Notes: generated by a model from the letters alone, not told the origin. Positions 50,434 through 59,343 are shown, numbered from the stretch's first letter. The stretch is DNA of 64,000 nucleotides from Nonomuraea rubra (GCF_014207985.1 NZ_JACHMI010000001.1:3765001-3829000); one strand, 5' to 3'. Program-made: numbers and translations.

Positions 50434-50799
50434 ATGCCGGAGATACCGCAGTGGGCCAGTGAGGCGCTGTCCGGGGTCTACGACCCGTGCTGCAGGGAGA
50501 AGGGCATCTCCGTCGTGGAGATGGGCCTGGTCAGGTCGGTCGAGGTGGACGACGGCCGGGCCCGCGTGGAGCTGCTGCTGACCTCGGGCTGGTGCCCGTT
50601 CGCCGCCAGGGTGCTGACCGAGGTGCGGGAGCGCATCGAGGAGCAGCCCGGCATCAGCGAGGCGGAGGTCGAGGTGGTGTGGGACGAGGTGTGGACGACG
50701 GACCGGCTCTCGCCGCGGGCCGCCCGGATGCTGCGCTTCCTGCCCGCGCCCGCGCAGGTGCCCGACAAAGCGGCCTACATCGGGAGGGAACTACGGTGA
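50434..50799 (+). CDS. DUF59 (MIP18-like) metal-sulfur cluster assembly factor
   Basis: The 121-residue protein is a DUF59/MIP18-type domain: ALSGVYDPCC, then GLVRSVEVDDGRARVELLLTSGWCPFAARV with a conserved Cys, and VWDEVWTTDRLS. Such proteins help mature iron-sulfur or other metal clusters of a nearby target. It overlaps the amidohydrolase by 4 bp, so that enzyme is the likely client. This pairing is known to me from propane/phenol-type binuclear-iron monooxygenase operons of mycobacteria, but no monooxygenase genes are here. Confidence 0.88.
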   Translation: MPEIPQWASEALSGVYDPCCREKGISVVEMGLVRSVEVDDGRARVELLLTSGWCPFAARVLTEVRERIEEQPGISEAEVEVVWDEVWTTDRLSPRAARMLRFLPAPAQVPDKAAYIGRELR

Positions 50800-51779
50800 T
50801 CGACGACTTCTTCGTGTTCGACAGCGTGGCCCACGTGTTCAACTTCGAGCCCAAGAACGCGTACGGCCCGGCAGGCCAGATGTTCTCCAACCACCTGTAC
50901 GCCTTCCACACCACGCTCACCCCGGAGGGCGAGACCAGGCTGCCGCCCGAGGAGTTCCTGCGGCAGTGGACGATCGACGACATCCGCCGCATGGTGTTCG
51001 AGGAGTCGGACACCGACATGCTGGTGGCCATGCCGCTGCCGCTCACCGACCTCTACCACGACGGCCTGTCGCCGTGGCAGGAGTGCGCGGAGCTGGCCGC
51101 CAGGGACCCTGACCGGATCGTCTTCTGGGGCTCGGTCAACCCCCTGGAGGGCCGCAGGGCGCTGGACCTGATGGAGCGGCAGGTGGGGGAGTACAACGCG
51201 CGGGCGTTCAAGCTGTACAACGTGCGCTACGACTACGGCTCGCCGTACCCCTGGCGCATGGACGACCCCAGGGTGGCCTTCCCGATCTTCGAGAAGGCGC
51301 AGGACCTGGGCGTCAACCTGATCGGCGTGCACAAGGGCGTCCCGCTGGGCCCGCAGCCGATCGAGCACACCCAGACGTGGGACATGGACGGCGCCGCCGC
51401 GAACTTCCCCGACATCAACTTCGTCATCTTCCACGTCGGCCTGCCGTTCCTGGACGAGACCTGCTGGCAGTTGATCCGGTACCCCAACCTGTACGCCGAC
51501 CTGGCGGCGACGATCAACTTCATCGTCAGGGCGCCCAGGATGTTCGCCGAGATCATCGGCAAGCTGCTCTTCTGGTGCGGCGAAGACAAGATCATCTATG
51601 GTTCGGAGGCGCCGATCTTCCATCCGCAGTGGGCACTGAGGGCGTTCAGGGACTTCACGATCCCGCAGGACCTGTGCGACGGGTACGGCTACCCGCAGCT
51701 CACCGACCAGGCCAAGCGCAAGATCCTCGGCGAGAACCTGCTACGCCTGCATGGGCTTGCTCCGGTGAACCGCCTGTAG
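50796..51779 (+). CDS. Amidohydrolase-family protein with altered metal ligands
   Basis: The 327-residue TIM-barrel protein belongs to the amidohydrolase 2 group (INLIGVHKGVPLG, FVIFHVGLPFLDE). The usual HxH near the N-terminus is VxH here (Val11, His13), and the late barrel Asp is Glu (IIYGSEAPI, Glu271). It may therefore bind metal differently from ACMSD-like decarboxylases. It is coupled to the DUF59 protein (GTGA overlap) and controlled presumably by the divergent IclR. Its last 39 bp overlap rodA in convergent orientation. Activity unknown. Confidence 0.85.
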   Translation: MIDDFFVFDSVAHVFNFEPKNAYGPAGQMFSNHLYAFHTTLTPEGETRLPPEEFLRQWTIDDIRRMVFEESDTDMLVAMPLPLTDLYHDGLSPWQECAELAARDPDRIVFWGSVNPLEGRRALDLMERQVGEYNARAFKLYNVRYDYGSPYPWRMDDPRVAFPIFEKAQDLGVNLIGVHKGVPLGPQPIEHTQTWDMDGAAANFPDINFVIFHVGLPFLDETCWQLIRYPNLYADLAATINFIVRAPRMFAEIIGKLLFWCGEDKIIYGSEAPIFHPQWALRAFRDFTIPQDLCDGYGYPQLTDQAKRKILGENLLRLHGLAPVNRL

Positions 51780-52877
51780 CAGCCCGACGGCCACCAGCCC
51801 GGCGACCGTGGCGGAGCCGCCGTACGAGACGAACGGCAGCGGCACCCCCACGATCGGCATGAGCCCCACGGCCATGCCCACGTTCATGAACGTCTGGAAC
51901 CCGATCCACGACACCAGCCCGCCCGCCAGCACCGTCCCGTAAGGCGAGCCGGCCTGCCGGGCGATCGACAATCCGCGCCACAGCAGCGCGAACACGGCCA
52001 GCACGATGAGCGCGGCCCCGGCGAAGCCGAGCTCCTCGCCCGCGACCGTGAAGATGAAGTCGGTGTGCTGCTCGGGCACGAAGTGGCCGGCGGTCTGCTC
52101 GCCGTTGAACAGGCCCTTGCCGGACAGGCCGCCCGAGCCGATCGCGATGCGGGCCTGGGCGGCGTTGTACCCGATGCCGCCCGGATCGGCTCCCGGCCGT
52201 ACCAGCACGAGTAGCCGTTCGAGCTGGTACGGCCGGACCAGCCCGAGCTGCCACGCCGCCGCGCCCGCCGCCGCCGCGCCCGCGACCAGCACCAGCAGCC
52301 ACCGCTTCGGCGCCCCCGACACCAGCAGCGCCCCCGCCACCATGGCCGCGAACACCAGCATCGTGCCCAGGTCCGGCTGCAACGCGATGAGCCCGATCGG
52401 CACCGCGGCCAGCGCCAGCGCCAGCAGCACCCCGCCGAACCCGGGCCGGCGCTGCCCGTCGCGCAGCTCGCCCAGCGGCACCGCGAACGCCAAGGCCAGC
52501 GCCACCTTGGCGAACTCCGACGGCTGGAACTGCACCCCCGGCGCCACCACGATCCACGAGTGCGCCCCGTTCACCCGTACGCCCAGCGGGCTCAGCACCA
52601 GGGCCAGCGACACCAGGGCCAGCGCGTACGCCAGCGGCACGTACGCCCGCAGCACCCGCAGGTCCACCCGCGACACCAGCCACATCAGCACCAGCCCGCC
52701 CCCGACGGCCACGGCCTGCCGCACCAGCAGCGCGTGGTCGCCCGACATCCGCGTGGCCGACCACACCAGCAGCAGCCCCACGGCGGACAGCCCCAGCGCC
52801 AGCAGCGTCAGCAGCCGGTCGGGCGGGCCCAGCGACGGCGCCCACACGAGGTGTCTCTTCCCGGCAACCGCGATCAT
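51741..52877 (-). CDS. rodA: RodA, SEDS-family peptidoglycan glycosyltransferase
   Basis: The 378-residue membrane protein has ten helices and the SEDS signatures QPSEFAKVALALAF, ALQPDLGTMLVFAAM, the catalytic-loop EQHTDFIFTVAGEELGF and FVSYGGSA. It polymerises lipid II into glycan strands together with the transpeptidase encoded just upstream. The ATG overlaps the pbp2 stop by 4 bp. It is the last gene of the mreB-C-D-pbp2-rodA cluster. Its 3' end overlaps the amidohydrolase gene by 39 bp. Confidence 0.94.
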   Translation of the reverse strand: MIAVAGKRHLVWAPSLGPPDRLLTLLALGLSAVGLLLVWSATRMSGDHALLVRQAVAVGGGLVLMWLVSRVDLRVLRAYVPLAYALALVSLALVLSPLGVRVNGAHSWIVVAPGVQFQPSEFAKVALALAFAVPLGELRDGQRRPGFGGVLLALALAAVPIGLIALQPDLGTMLVFAAMVAGALLVSGAPKRWLLVLVAGAAAAGAAAWQLGLVRPYQLERLLVLVRPGADPGGIGYNAAQARIAIGSGGLSGKGLFNGEQTAGHFVPEQHTDFIFTVAGEELGFAGAALIVLAVFALLWRGLSIARQAGSPYGTVLAGGLVSWIGFQTFMNVGMAVGLMPIVGVPLPFVSYGGSATVAGLVAVGLLQAVHRSKPMQA

Positions 52878-54727
52878 CGCCGCTCCCTGAGCCCGAGGAT
52901 GCCCTCCCAGATCTCGCGGGCCGCCGGAGCCGCGCCCTCGGCGCCCATGCCGCCCTCCGACAGCACCACGACCACCGTGTAGGCGGGGTCGGGCGCGAAC
53001 GAGGCGAACCAGGAGGTGTCCCGCCGCCCGAACGACTCCGCCGTCCCCGTCTTCCCGGCCACCGCGATCTTCCCGAACGGGAACCCGTCGAACGCGCCCT
53101 CCGCCGTCCCGGTCCGAGGCACCTGGGCGAGGGCCTGGCGGATGAAGGCCAGCGTGCCGTCCGAGGCGGGCAGCCGTCCCGTCACGGGCGGCGTGATCGT
53201 CCGCACCGTCGTCCCGTCCGGCCGCACCACCTTCATGCCGACGCGCGGGCTGTGCAGGGTGCCGCCGTTGGCCACGGCAGCGTACGCCCGCGCCAGCTGC
53301 AGCGGCGTCACCAGGACGCCGCCCTGCCCGATGGACAGGTTCGCCGCGTCGCCGCCCCGCCACACGCCGCCGCCCCGGCAGTTCTCCCGCGCGATGGTGG
53401 TCAGGTACGCGGCCCGCGCCCGGTCGGCCAGCTCCGGGTAACCCTTGCGCGCCCGGTCGCAGCTCTCCGCCCTGGTCGCCCGCCAGTACGCCTTCTTCGA
53501 GGCCGCGTCGGGCACCGCCCCCGCCGCCTCGCCCGGCAGGTCCACCCCGGTCGCCCGGCCGAACCCGAACCCGCGGGCGGTCCGCTGCAACGCGTCGGAG
53601 CCGCGCTGCCAGAGCTGGTCGGCCAGCCGGTAGAAGATCGTGTCGCACGACTGCACCAGCGCCCCGTGCATGGTCATCAGGCCCAGGTCGGCACTGGCGA
53701 AGTTGCGGAACACCCGGTTGCCGACGGTGTAGCCGGGCGGGCAGTCGTAGGTGGCGCCGAGCCCGTACCCGGCCGAGGCCGCCGCCGCCACCGAGGCGAC
53801 CTTCCACGTCGAGCCCGGCGCCCACTCGCCCTGCAGGGCCTGCGACAGCAGCGGCAGCGCCTCGTACTCGCGGGCCGTCACGCCGTCCGTCCAGACCGCC
53901 GGGTCGTACGCGGGCCGCCCGGCCAGCGCCACCACCCGGCCCGTGCCCGACTCCAGGACCACGGCCGCGCCCGACGAGCCGCCGCTGGCGGCCAGCGCCC
54001 GGCCGAGCGCCTGCTCGGCGATGCTCTGGACGCGGGAGTCGATGCTGGTCACGAGCGTGTTCCCGGGCACGGGCGGGTCCTGGCGGAGCGTCCTGGTGAC
54101 CCGGCCCGTGTTGTCCACGGCCACGTCCCTGCGCCCGGGCCGCCCGGCCAGCTCGCGGTCGTAGGCGGCCTCGAGGCCGTCGCGGCCCTGGGCGCCCTGG
54201 ACGTACCCGAGGGTGTGCGCCGCCTGCGCGCCGTGCGGGTACACGCGGACCGGGCGCAGCTCCGTGCGGACGCCGGGGAAGTCCTGCTGCCGCTCGCTGA
54301 TCTGCAGCGCCACCGGCACGCTCACGTCCCGCGCGACGGGGATCGGCTCGTACGGCGAGCCCTGCCAGCACGGCTGCGGCACCCCCTCCCCGCACAGCCG
54401 CACCTTCTCGGCGATCTGCCGGTATGGCTGACCCAGCGCCTCGCCCAGCCGGGTCAGCACCGCCCGGCCGCCGTCCGGCTGGTGCGCCAGCGCCACGGCG
54501 TCCACCGTCACGACGGGGCGGGTGTTGTTCGTGACCAGGGGCCGGCCGGCCACGTCGAGGATCTGCCCCCGGGTGGGCGGCAGCGCCACGCTCCTGATCC
54601 GTACGTCGGCCGCGGCCCGCACGTACGCGTCGCCGTTGACCACCTGGAGGAACCACAGCCGGCCGAGCAGCGTGACCAGCATGGCCACCCCGACCAGCCG
54701 CAACACGAGCAGCCTGGCCCTAGACAC
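52874..54727 (-). CDS. mrdA: Penicillin-binding protein 2 (MrdA-like transpeptidase)
   Basis: The 617-residue class B PBP has an N-terminal anchor helix (LLVLRLVGVAMLVTLLGRLWF), a PBP dimer domain, and the transpeptidase domain with catalytic STWK at 306-309, SCD at 360-362 and KTGT at 559-562. It cross-links peptidoglycan during cell elongation, partnered by RodA. About six cysteines in the extracellular part are unusual and could form disulfides. Its start overlaps mreD by 8 bp and its stop overlaps rodA by 4 bp. Confidence 0.94.
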   Translation of the reverse strand: MSRARLLVLRLVGVAMLVTLLGRLWFLQVVNGDAYVRAAADVRIRSVALPPTRGQILDVAGRPLVTNNTRPVVTVDAVALAHQPDGGRAVLTRLGEALGQPYRQIAEKVRLCGEGVPQPCWQGSPYEPIPVARDVSVPVALQISERQQDFPGVRTELRPVRVYPHGAQAAHTLGYVQGAQGRDGLEAAYDRELAGRPGRRDVAVDNTGRVTRTLRQDPPVPGNTLVTSIDSRVQSIAEQALGRALAASGGSSGAAVVLESGTGRVVALAGRPAYDPAVWTDGVTAREYEALPLLSQALQGEWAPGSTWKVASVAAAASAGYGLGATYDCPPGYTVGNRVFRNFASADLGLMTMHGALVQSCDTIFYRLADQLWQRGSDALQRTARGFGFGRATGVDLPGEAAGAVPDAASKKAYWRATRAESCDRARKGYPELADRARAAYLTTIARENCRGGGVWRGGDAANLSIGQGGVLVTPLQLARAYAAVANGGTLHSPRVGMKVVRPDGTTVRTITPPVTGRLPASDGTLAFIRQALAQVPRTGTAEGAFDGFPFGKIAVAGKTGTAESFGRRDTSWFASFAPDPAYTVVVVLSEGGMGAEGAAPAAREIWEGILGLRERR

Positions 54728-55268
54728 GGCGCGGCCCCACGGGCGAAGGCGTGCTCTCGGACGAGCGCCGCCGCGCCGCGCGGGCGCCCACGACGGCCCC
54801 GAGCGCCACCGTCCAGGCCAGGGTGAGCGCGGCCCAGGACGAGGGCGCCGCGGGTGGCCCGGCCAGGGCCGAGCGCCACGGCTCGTCCCCGAGCGCCACC
54901 GCCGCCGCCACCTGCAGCACCGTGCCCAGTGCCGCCCCGAGCCCGCCGACGAGCAGCGGCCTGCCCGCGGAGGCGCCCTCGTACGGCCGCCCGCCGTCTC
55001 GCAGCCGTCCGACCAGCAGCCCCGTCACCGACAGCACCAGCGCGGTGCGGCCCACGGTGCCGTCGGCGGGCGGCGTCACGTCGGCGGCCAGCCCGGCCAC
55101 CAGCCCCGCCACGCACCCCCAGACCGGCCCCCTGGCCAGCGCGAGCCACACCACGGCCAGCACCACCAGATCGGGCCCGCCCCACGGCGACCGGTTGACC
55201 AGCAGCACCTGCGCCAGCGGCGCCACCAGCACCATCAGCACCGTCAGCACGAGCCCCACCACGCTCAC
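54720..55268 (-). CDS. mreD: Rod shape-determining protein MreD
   Basis: The 182-residue membrane protein has about five helices (LVLTVLMVLVAPLAQVLLV, VWGCVAGLVAGLAADVTPP and others), the usual size and place of MreD between mreC and pbp2. It links MreC to the elongation synthases. The GTG start at 55268 is embedded in the stop of a tiny coupled ORF (see 55265-55339). A charged C-terminal tail (ARAARRRSSESTPS) is cytoplasmic. Confidence 0.9.
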   Translation of the reverse strand: MSVVGLVLTVLMVLVAPLAQVLLVNRSPWGGPDLVVLAVVWLALARGPVWGCVAGLVAGLAADVTPPADGTVGRTALVLSVTGLLVGRLRDGGRPYEGASAGRPLLVGGLGAALGTVLQVAAAVALGDEPWRSALAGPPAAPSSWAALTLAWTVALGAVVGARAARRRSSESTPSPVGPRRV

Positions 55269-55339
55269 CGCCCCGACTCCCAGCCGCTCACCGCTCCCCG
55301 CGCCAAGGCGTTCACGGCTCCCCGTGCCAAGGCGCTCAC
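55265..55339 (-). CDS. 24-codon coupling ORF between mreC and mreD (uncertain)
   Basis: GTG at 55339 overlaps the mreC stop (GTGA), the frame stays open for 24 codons and its TGA overlaps the mreD GTG. The sequence is built of 24-bp repeats containing GTGAGC/GTGAAC, so each unit carries a copy of the mreD start context. It may be an expanded translational-coupling junction rather than a functional peptide (VSALARGAVNALARGAVSGW is the first part). Confidence 0.35.
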   Translation of the reverse strand: MSALARGAVNALARGAVSGWESGR

Positions 55340-56073
55340 CGCTCTGGTCGCGGCACGATCACCGCGACGAGCGCGAGCGCGGACAGCCGGGCGGCGGGCC
55401 GCACCAGCGCCGTCCGGGTGGCCGCCCCCGGCGCGCTCTCCAGCGCGGCGACCGTCCCGATGGGCACCCCGGCCACGTACGGCCGCCCGCCCGCCGACCC
55501 CAGCGTCACCACCTGATCGCCCACCGCCAGCGGCGCGTTCGGATCGAACAGGCTCAGCCGCAGCCCCTCACCCGGCACCCCCGTCACCACGCCCAGCTCG
55601 CCCGAGCCCGCCATGCGCGCCCCGATCGACGAGCCCGCGTCGGTGATCAGCGACACCGAGGCCGTCGAGGCCCCCGCCCAGGCGACCTTGCCCACCAGCC
55701 CGTCGGCGTTCAGCACGGTCACGTCCCGGTCGACGCCCGACGAGGCCCCGGCGTCGATGGTGACGCTCTGACCCCGGCCGAGCCCGACCACGTGCGCCGC
55801 CACCCCCTGGTGCCCGGCCGGCACGCCGAGCCGCGCCACCGACCGCGTGCCGGACGACAGCAGCCGGGCCCGCAGGGCGGCGTTCTCCCGCTCCAGCTCC
55901 CGCAGCCGCTCCTCGCCCCCGAACGCCCTGGCCGCCGTGCCCACCGCGCTCTGCACCGCGCCGTACACGCTCGCGCCCGCCTCCCGTACGGGGGCCAGCG
56001 GCGTCACCGCACGGTCGATCACCACGAGGAGGACGGAGGCGGCCAGCACGAGCAGGACGAGCGCCCGCCTCAC
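55336..56073 (-). CDS. mreC: Rod shape-determining protein MreC
   Basis: The 245-residue protein has an N-terminal membrane helix (ALVLLVLAASVLLVVIDRAV), a short coiled coil (ERLRELERENAALRARLL) and the extracellular beta-rich domain with VGLGRGQSVTIDAGASSGV, DGLVGKV and LSLFDPNAPLAVGDQVVT. It organises the elongation machinery outside the membrane. I chose the GTG at 56073 because it overlaps the mreB stop (GTGA) and starts just before the helix. Confidence 0.93.
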   Translation of the reverse strand: MRRALVLLVLAASVLLVVIDRAVTPLAPVREAGASVYGAVQSAVGTAARAFGGEERLRELERENAALRARLLSSGTRSVARLGVPAGHQGVAAHVVGLGRGQSVTIDAGASSGVDRDVTVLNADGLVGKVAWAGASTASVSLITDAGSSIGARMAGSGELGVVTGVPGEGLRLSLFDPNAPLAVGDQVVTLGSAGGRPYVAGVPIGTVAALESAPGAATRTALVRPAARLSALALVAVIVPRPER

Positions 56074-57287
56074 CGCCGTGACCAATCGGGCAGCAGCACG
56101 TCGCGCATGGCCTGGAAGCGCTCCACGCAGCGGCCCGCGCCCAGTGCCACCGAGTACAGCGGCTTGTCCACCAGCCGGATCGGCATGCCGGTGGCCTCGC
56201 CCATCCGCTCGGGCAGCCCCCGTAACAGGGCGCCGCCGCCGGTGAGCACGATGCCGTTGTCCAGCAGGTCGCCCGCCAGCTCGGCCGGGCACTGGTCGAG
56301 CGTCGTCTGCACCGCGTCGATGATGGCCTGCACCTGGTCCTCGATGGCCTCGCTGATCTGCTCGGCGCTGATCGTGGCGGTCTTGGGCAGGCCGCTGACG
56401 AGGTCGCGCCCGCGTACGGGGGCGGAGGTCTTCGGATCGAGGCTGCGCGGCGCGGCGGCCGGAGCCGGGCTCTCCGGCTTCGGCCTGGACCGGAACGGGT
56501 TCCAGCCGCGCGGCGCCGGTGCCGGCTCGGCGGGCTCGTCGCCGTCCGGGCCGAGCAGGCCGTCCTGCGCGGGCACGGTGAGGCCGGCGCGGTGCCGTCC
56601 CACGGGGTCGGCCTCGGGGACGGCGGCCCTGACCATGCCGAGGTCGATCTTCAGTCGCTCGGCGGTGCGCTCGCCGAGCAGCAGCGCGTGCTCCTTCTTG
56701 ATGTGCGTGACGATGGCCTCGTCCAGCTCGTCGCCGCCGACCCGGACCGACTTGGCCACCACGACGCCGCTCATCGAGACGATGGCGACCTCCGTGGTGC
56801 CGCCGCCGATGTCGACGACCATGTTGCCGGTGGCCTCGCCAACCTTCAGCCCCGCGCCGATCGCGGCGGCCATGGGCTCCTCGATGATGTGCACCCGCCG
56901 GGCGCCCGCCTCGTACGCGGCCTCCTTGACCGCCCGCTGCTCGATCGAGGTGGTGCCGCTCGGGACCGCCACGACGATGCGCGGCTTGGCCAGGAACCGG
57001 CTCGGGTGCGCCTTCTGGATGAACAGCCGCAACATGCGCTCCGCCGCGTCCAGGTCCGCGATCACGCCGTCCTTCAGCGGCCTGATCGTGGCGATGTGCG
57101 GGGGAGTGCGGCCGACCATCCGCTTGGCCGCCTTGCCGACGGCCACCACGGTGTTCTTGTGCAGGTTGATCGCTATGACGGAGGGCTCGTTCAGCACGAT
57201 GCCCTTCCTGCGAACGTAGACGAGGGTGTTCGCCGTACCGAGATCGACGGCAATGTCATGACCGAGAAGAGCCCATGCGAACGCCAT
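56070..57287 (-). CDS. mreB: Actin-like rod shape protein MreB with a large internal insertion
   Basis: The 405-residue actin homologue has the phosphate loops DLGTANTLVYV (residues 15-25) and DIGGGTTEVAIVS (159-171), and LTGGGALLRGLPER (348-361). MreB guides elongation synthases along the inner membrane. The family is about 340-350 residues; here about 60 extra Pro/Ala/Gly-rich residues (about 224-288) sit in subdomain IIB, between KIDLGMVRAAV and VRGRDLVSGLPKT. The insertion has a WNPF core and may bind a partner. First gene of the mre cluster. Confidence 0.94.
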   Translation of the reverse strand: MAFAWALLGHDIAVDLGTANTLVYVRRKGIVLNEPSVIAINLHKNTVVAVGKAAKRMVGRTPPHIATIRPLKDGVIADLDAAERMLRLFIQKAHPSRFLAKPRIVVAVPSGTTSIEQRAVKEAAYEAGARRVHIIEEPMAAAIGAGLKVGEATGNMVVDIGGGTTEVAIVSMSGVVVAKSVRVGGDELDEAIVTHIKKEHALLLGERTAERLKIDLGMVRAAVPEADPVGRHRAGLTVPAQDGLLGPDGDEPAEPAPAPRGWNPFRSRPKPESPAPAAAPRSLDPKTSAPVRGRDLVSGLPKTATISAEQISEAIEDQVQAIIDAVQTTLDQCPAELAGDLLDNGIVLTGGGALLRGLPERMGEATGMPIRLVDKPLYSVALGAGRCVERFQAMRDVLLPDWSRR

Positions 57288-57402
57288 TACCGCACAGCCT
57301 TTCCGACCGGGAAGGGCAGGGGGACGCTGCCCGCACTGGCGTTTCCCGCAAGGCGGCTGCCCACAAACGCGATATGTCTGTAGCCGTGGGTATTCGCGCA
57401 GG

Positions 57403-59343
57403 TCAGTCCGGGTCGTAAGAGCAGCGCAGCCCGGTCCGCACGGTCGCGCGCAGCTCTCCGCCGATGACGGGATCGGCTATCGCGACCCGATCCACGGCCC
57501 GCCTGATGGCCTTGCCGACCGCCGTCCGGGCCCGCTCCTCGCTGCCGCCGGACGTACGCGGGCGGCCGCCGGCCCCGGTCGCCGGGGCCAGCCCGGTCGC
57601 CGAGGCCAGCCCGGTCGCCGAGGCCAGCCCGGTCGCCGAGGTCAGCCCGGTCGCCGAGGCCAGCTCCGCCAGCAGCCAGTCACGCTCGGCCCGCCGTTCC
57701 TGCGCCCGCCGGGGCTGGTGAGCGGCCTCCAGCTCCGCGATCTCGGTGTCGAGCTGCGCGAGCCGGTTCCGGTACGCCATCCCCGCCGGCCCGTCCAGCA
57801 CCCGCCGCACCGGTGCCGGCGCGGGCACGGGGTCCGGCGATCCCGCGGCCAGGTCCGCGGCCGGGATCTCCCTGCCCGGGCTGGCCAGCAGCGCCGCCAG
57901 GTGCAGCATGCCCACGCAGTGGTCCACGAACGCGGTCCGCGCGCCCAGCTCCACCCGCCACCGCGGGCCCGCCCGGCGGCAGGTGACCCGCTCGGCCACG
58001 TGAGCGGGCACGTGCATGCCGAGCGTCTCCGCCTCCTGCGCGGCCAGCGCGAGCTGCCTGCGCGCCCCCTCGTCCCTGGGCCCGTCGCGCAGCGCCAGCG
58101 CCTGGCCCAGCCGCGAGCGTGACAGCGCGACCGCGGGCCAGTGGCCCAGCGCCAGATTCTCGTGAACGGCCCTGCGCAGGTGCGCGACCGCCAGGCCGGG
58201 GTCGCCGGTGGTGATCGCGGCCACGCCCAGGCTGTGCCGGACGGAGCCCAAGCAGACGATGCCCGGGCTGGTCATGACGGGTAGCGCCCCGTACGGGGCC
58301 AGCAGCGCCGCCGCCCTGCCGGCCAGCTCGGCGTCGCCCAGCAGGTCGGCCGCCTCCACGACCGCGTACATCGACACCAGCCAGGTGCTCGTGCGCGGCC
58401 CGTCGGCCAGGACGCCACGGCGCAGCCTGGCCAGCATGCACTCGGCCAGCCTCCGGTCCCCGGCGACCGCGGCGGCCACCGCCAGGCCCGCGTACGGGGA
58501 GTCGTCCATGGCGGGCAGCACGGGCGAGTTCAGCAGGTCGGTCAGCAGGGGGACGAACTCGCCGATGCGGCCCTGGTACCAGCGGAGGGCGGCGAGCTGG
58601 CGGACGTACCGGCCGGGCGCTTCCGGGTCGCCGGCCGCCAGGCCCCGCTCGTAACCGGCGGCGGCCCGCTCCTCGGCGTGCGCGAACCGGCCGCCGCGGG
58701 TGCTCAGCATCACCTCGATGGCGCCGGCCACGGACTCGATCGCCTGCTGCCCCTCGCCGTCCAGCGTGCTCCGCAGCTCGCCCAGGGCCCGCTCGGCGTG
58801 CGGGTCCGCCTCCATGAGCAGGTCCACCGCACGCCACAGCAGGCCGATGAGCAGGTCCGAGCGGCGGCCCGTACGCGAGGCCACCCCGACCAGCTCCCTG
58901 GCCAGCTCCATCCGCCGCGGCCCGTCGTCCGGGCCGAGCACGCAGTGGTGCGCCAGGCTCAGCGCCTCGGCCAGCGTCACCGGGTCGCCCGCGGCCCTGG
59001 CCTCGGACACCAGCGCCATGATCGCGTCCTGGCCGCCCGTACGGTAGTCGTCCTCGGCCGCCAGCCTGATCCGCAGCCGCAGGGCCAGCGGCGAGCCGGC
59101 GTCGAGCCGGGCCAGCGCGTCCCGCTGGCGCACGCGTACCGTCGCCGCCGCGGCGGCCGTGCGGTGCTCGTGCACCCACATCCCGCCCAGGCCGAGCGCG
59201 GCCCTGGCGAGCGCGTCCGCCTCGCCTCGCTGCTCCGCCTGCGCGTAGGCGTGGCCGAACCGTTCGCGCGCCCGCCGCATGTCCCCCTTGACGAGCAGCG
59301 CGTGCTCTCCGTCGAGGAGAGTCCACTCCAGTGTTCCGATCAC
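57403..59343 (-). CDS. TPR-rich protein with a conserved actinobacterial C-terminal domain
   Basis: The 646-residue protein is mostly short helical repeats of TPR type (AYAQAEQRGEADALARAALGL, LVSEARAAGDPVTLAEALSLAH). The C-terminal 230 residues (GMLHLAALLASPGREIPAADLA, YRNRLAQLDTEIAELEAAH, RARTAVGKAIRRAVDRVAIADPVIGG, ending VRTGLRCSYDPD) match a region found at the end of large actinobacterial AAA/cyclase-like regulators, but the ATPase and HTH are absent. Five in-frame 18-bp repeats encode an Ala-Thr-Gly-Leu linker. GTG at 59343 chosen. Role unknown, possibly a regulator remnant. Confidence 0.78.
   Translation of the reverse strand: MIGTLEWTLLDGEHALLVKGDMRRARERFGHAYAQAEQRGEADALARAALGLGGMWVHEHRTAAAAATVRVRQRDALARLDAGSPLALRLRIRLAAEDDYRTGGQDAIMALVSEARAAGDPVTLAEALSLAHHCVLGPDDGPRRMELARELVGVASRTGRRSDLLIGLLWRAVDLLMEADPHAERALGELRSTLDGEGQQAIESVAGAIEVMLSTRGGRFAHAEERAAAGYERGLAAGDPEAPGRYVRQLAALRWYQGRIGEFVPLLTDLLNSPVLPAMDDSPYAGLAVAAAVAGDRRLAECMLARLRRGVLADGPRTSTWLVSMYAVVEAADLLGDAELAGRAAALLAPYGALPVMTSPGIVCLGSVRHSLGVAAITTGDPGLAVAHLRRAVHENLALGHWPAVALSRSRLGQALALRDGPRDEGARRQLALAAQEAETLGMHVPAHVAERVTCRRAGPRWRVELGARTAFVDHCVGMLHLAALLASPGREIPAADLAAGSPDPVPAPAPVRRVLDGPAGMAYRNRLAQLDTEIAELEAAHQPRRAQERRAERDWLLAELASATGLTSATGLASATGLASATGLAPATGAGGRPRTSGGSEERARTAVGKAIRRAVDRVAIADPVIGGELRATVRTGLRCSYDPD
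57577..57666. repeat. Five 18-bp in-frame repeats within the TPR gene
   Basis: Units near GGTCGCCGAGGCCAGCCC start every 18 bp from 57577 and encode a six-residue Ser-Ala-Thr-Gly-Leu-Ala-like repeat between two helical parts of the protein. Confidence 0.9.

Noticed and set aside
51741..54656. 971-residue frame joining pbp2-like and rodA sequence
   Set aside because: Only the rodA part is real; the first part is the wrong frame of pbp2, and the true junction is an ATGA overlap at 52874-52877.
52874..54727. PRTGTAEG near residue 537 of PBP2 as the KTG motif
   Set aside because: A proper KTGT at 559-562 follows in the right position; the earlier one lacks the Lys.
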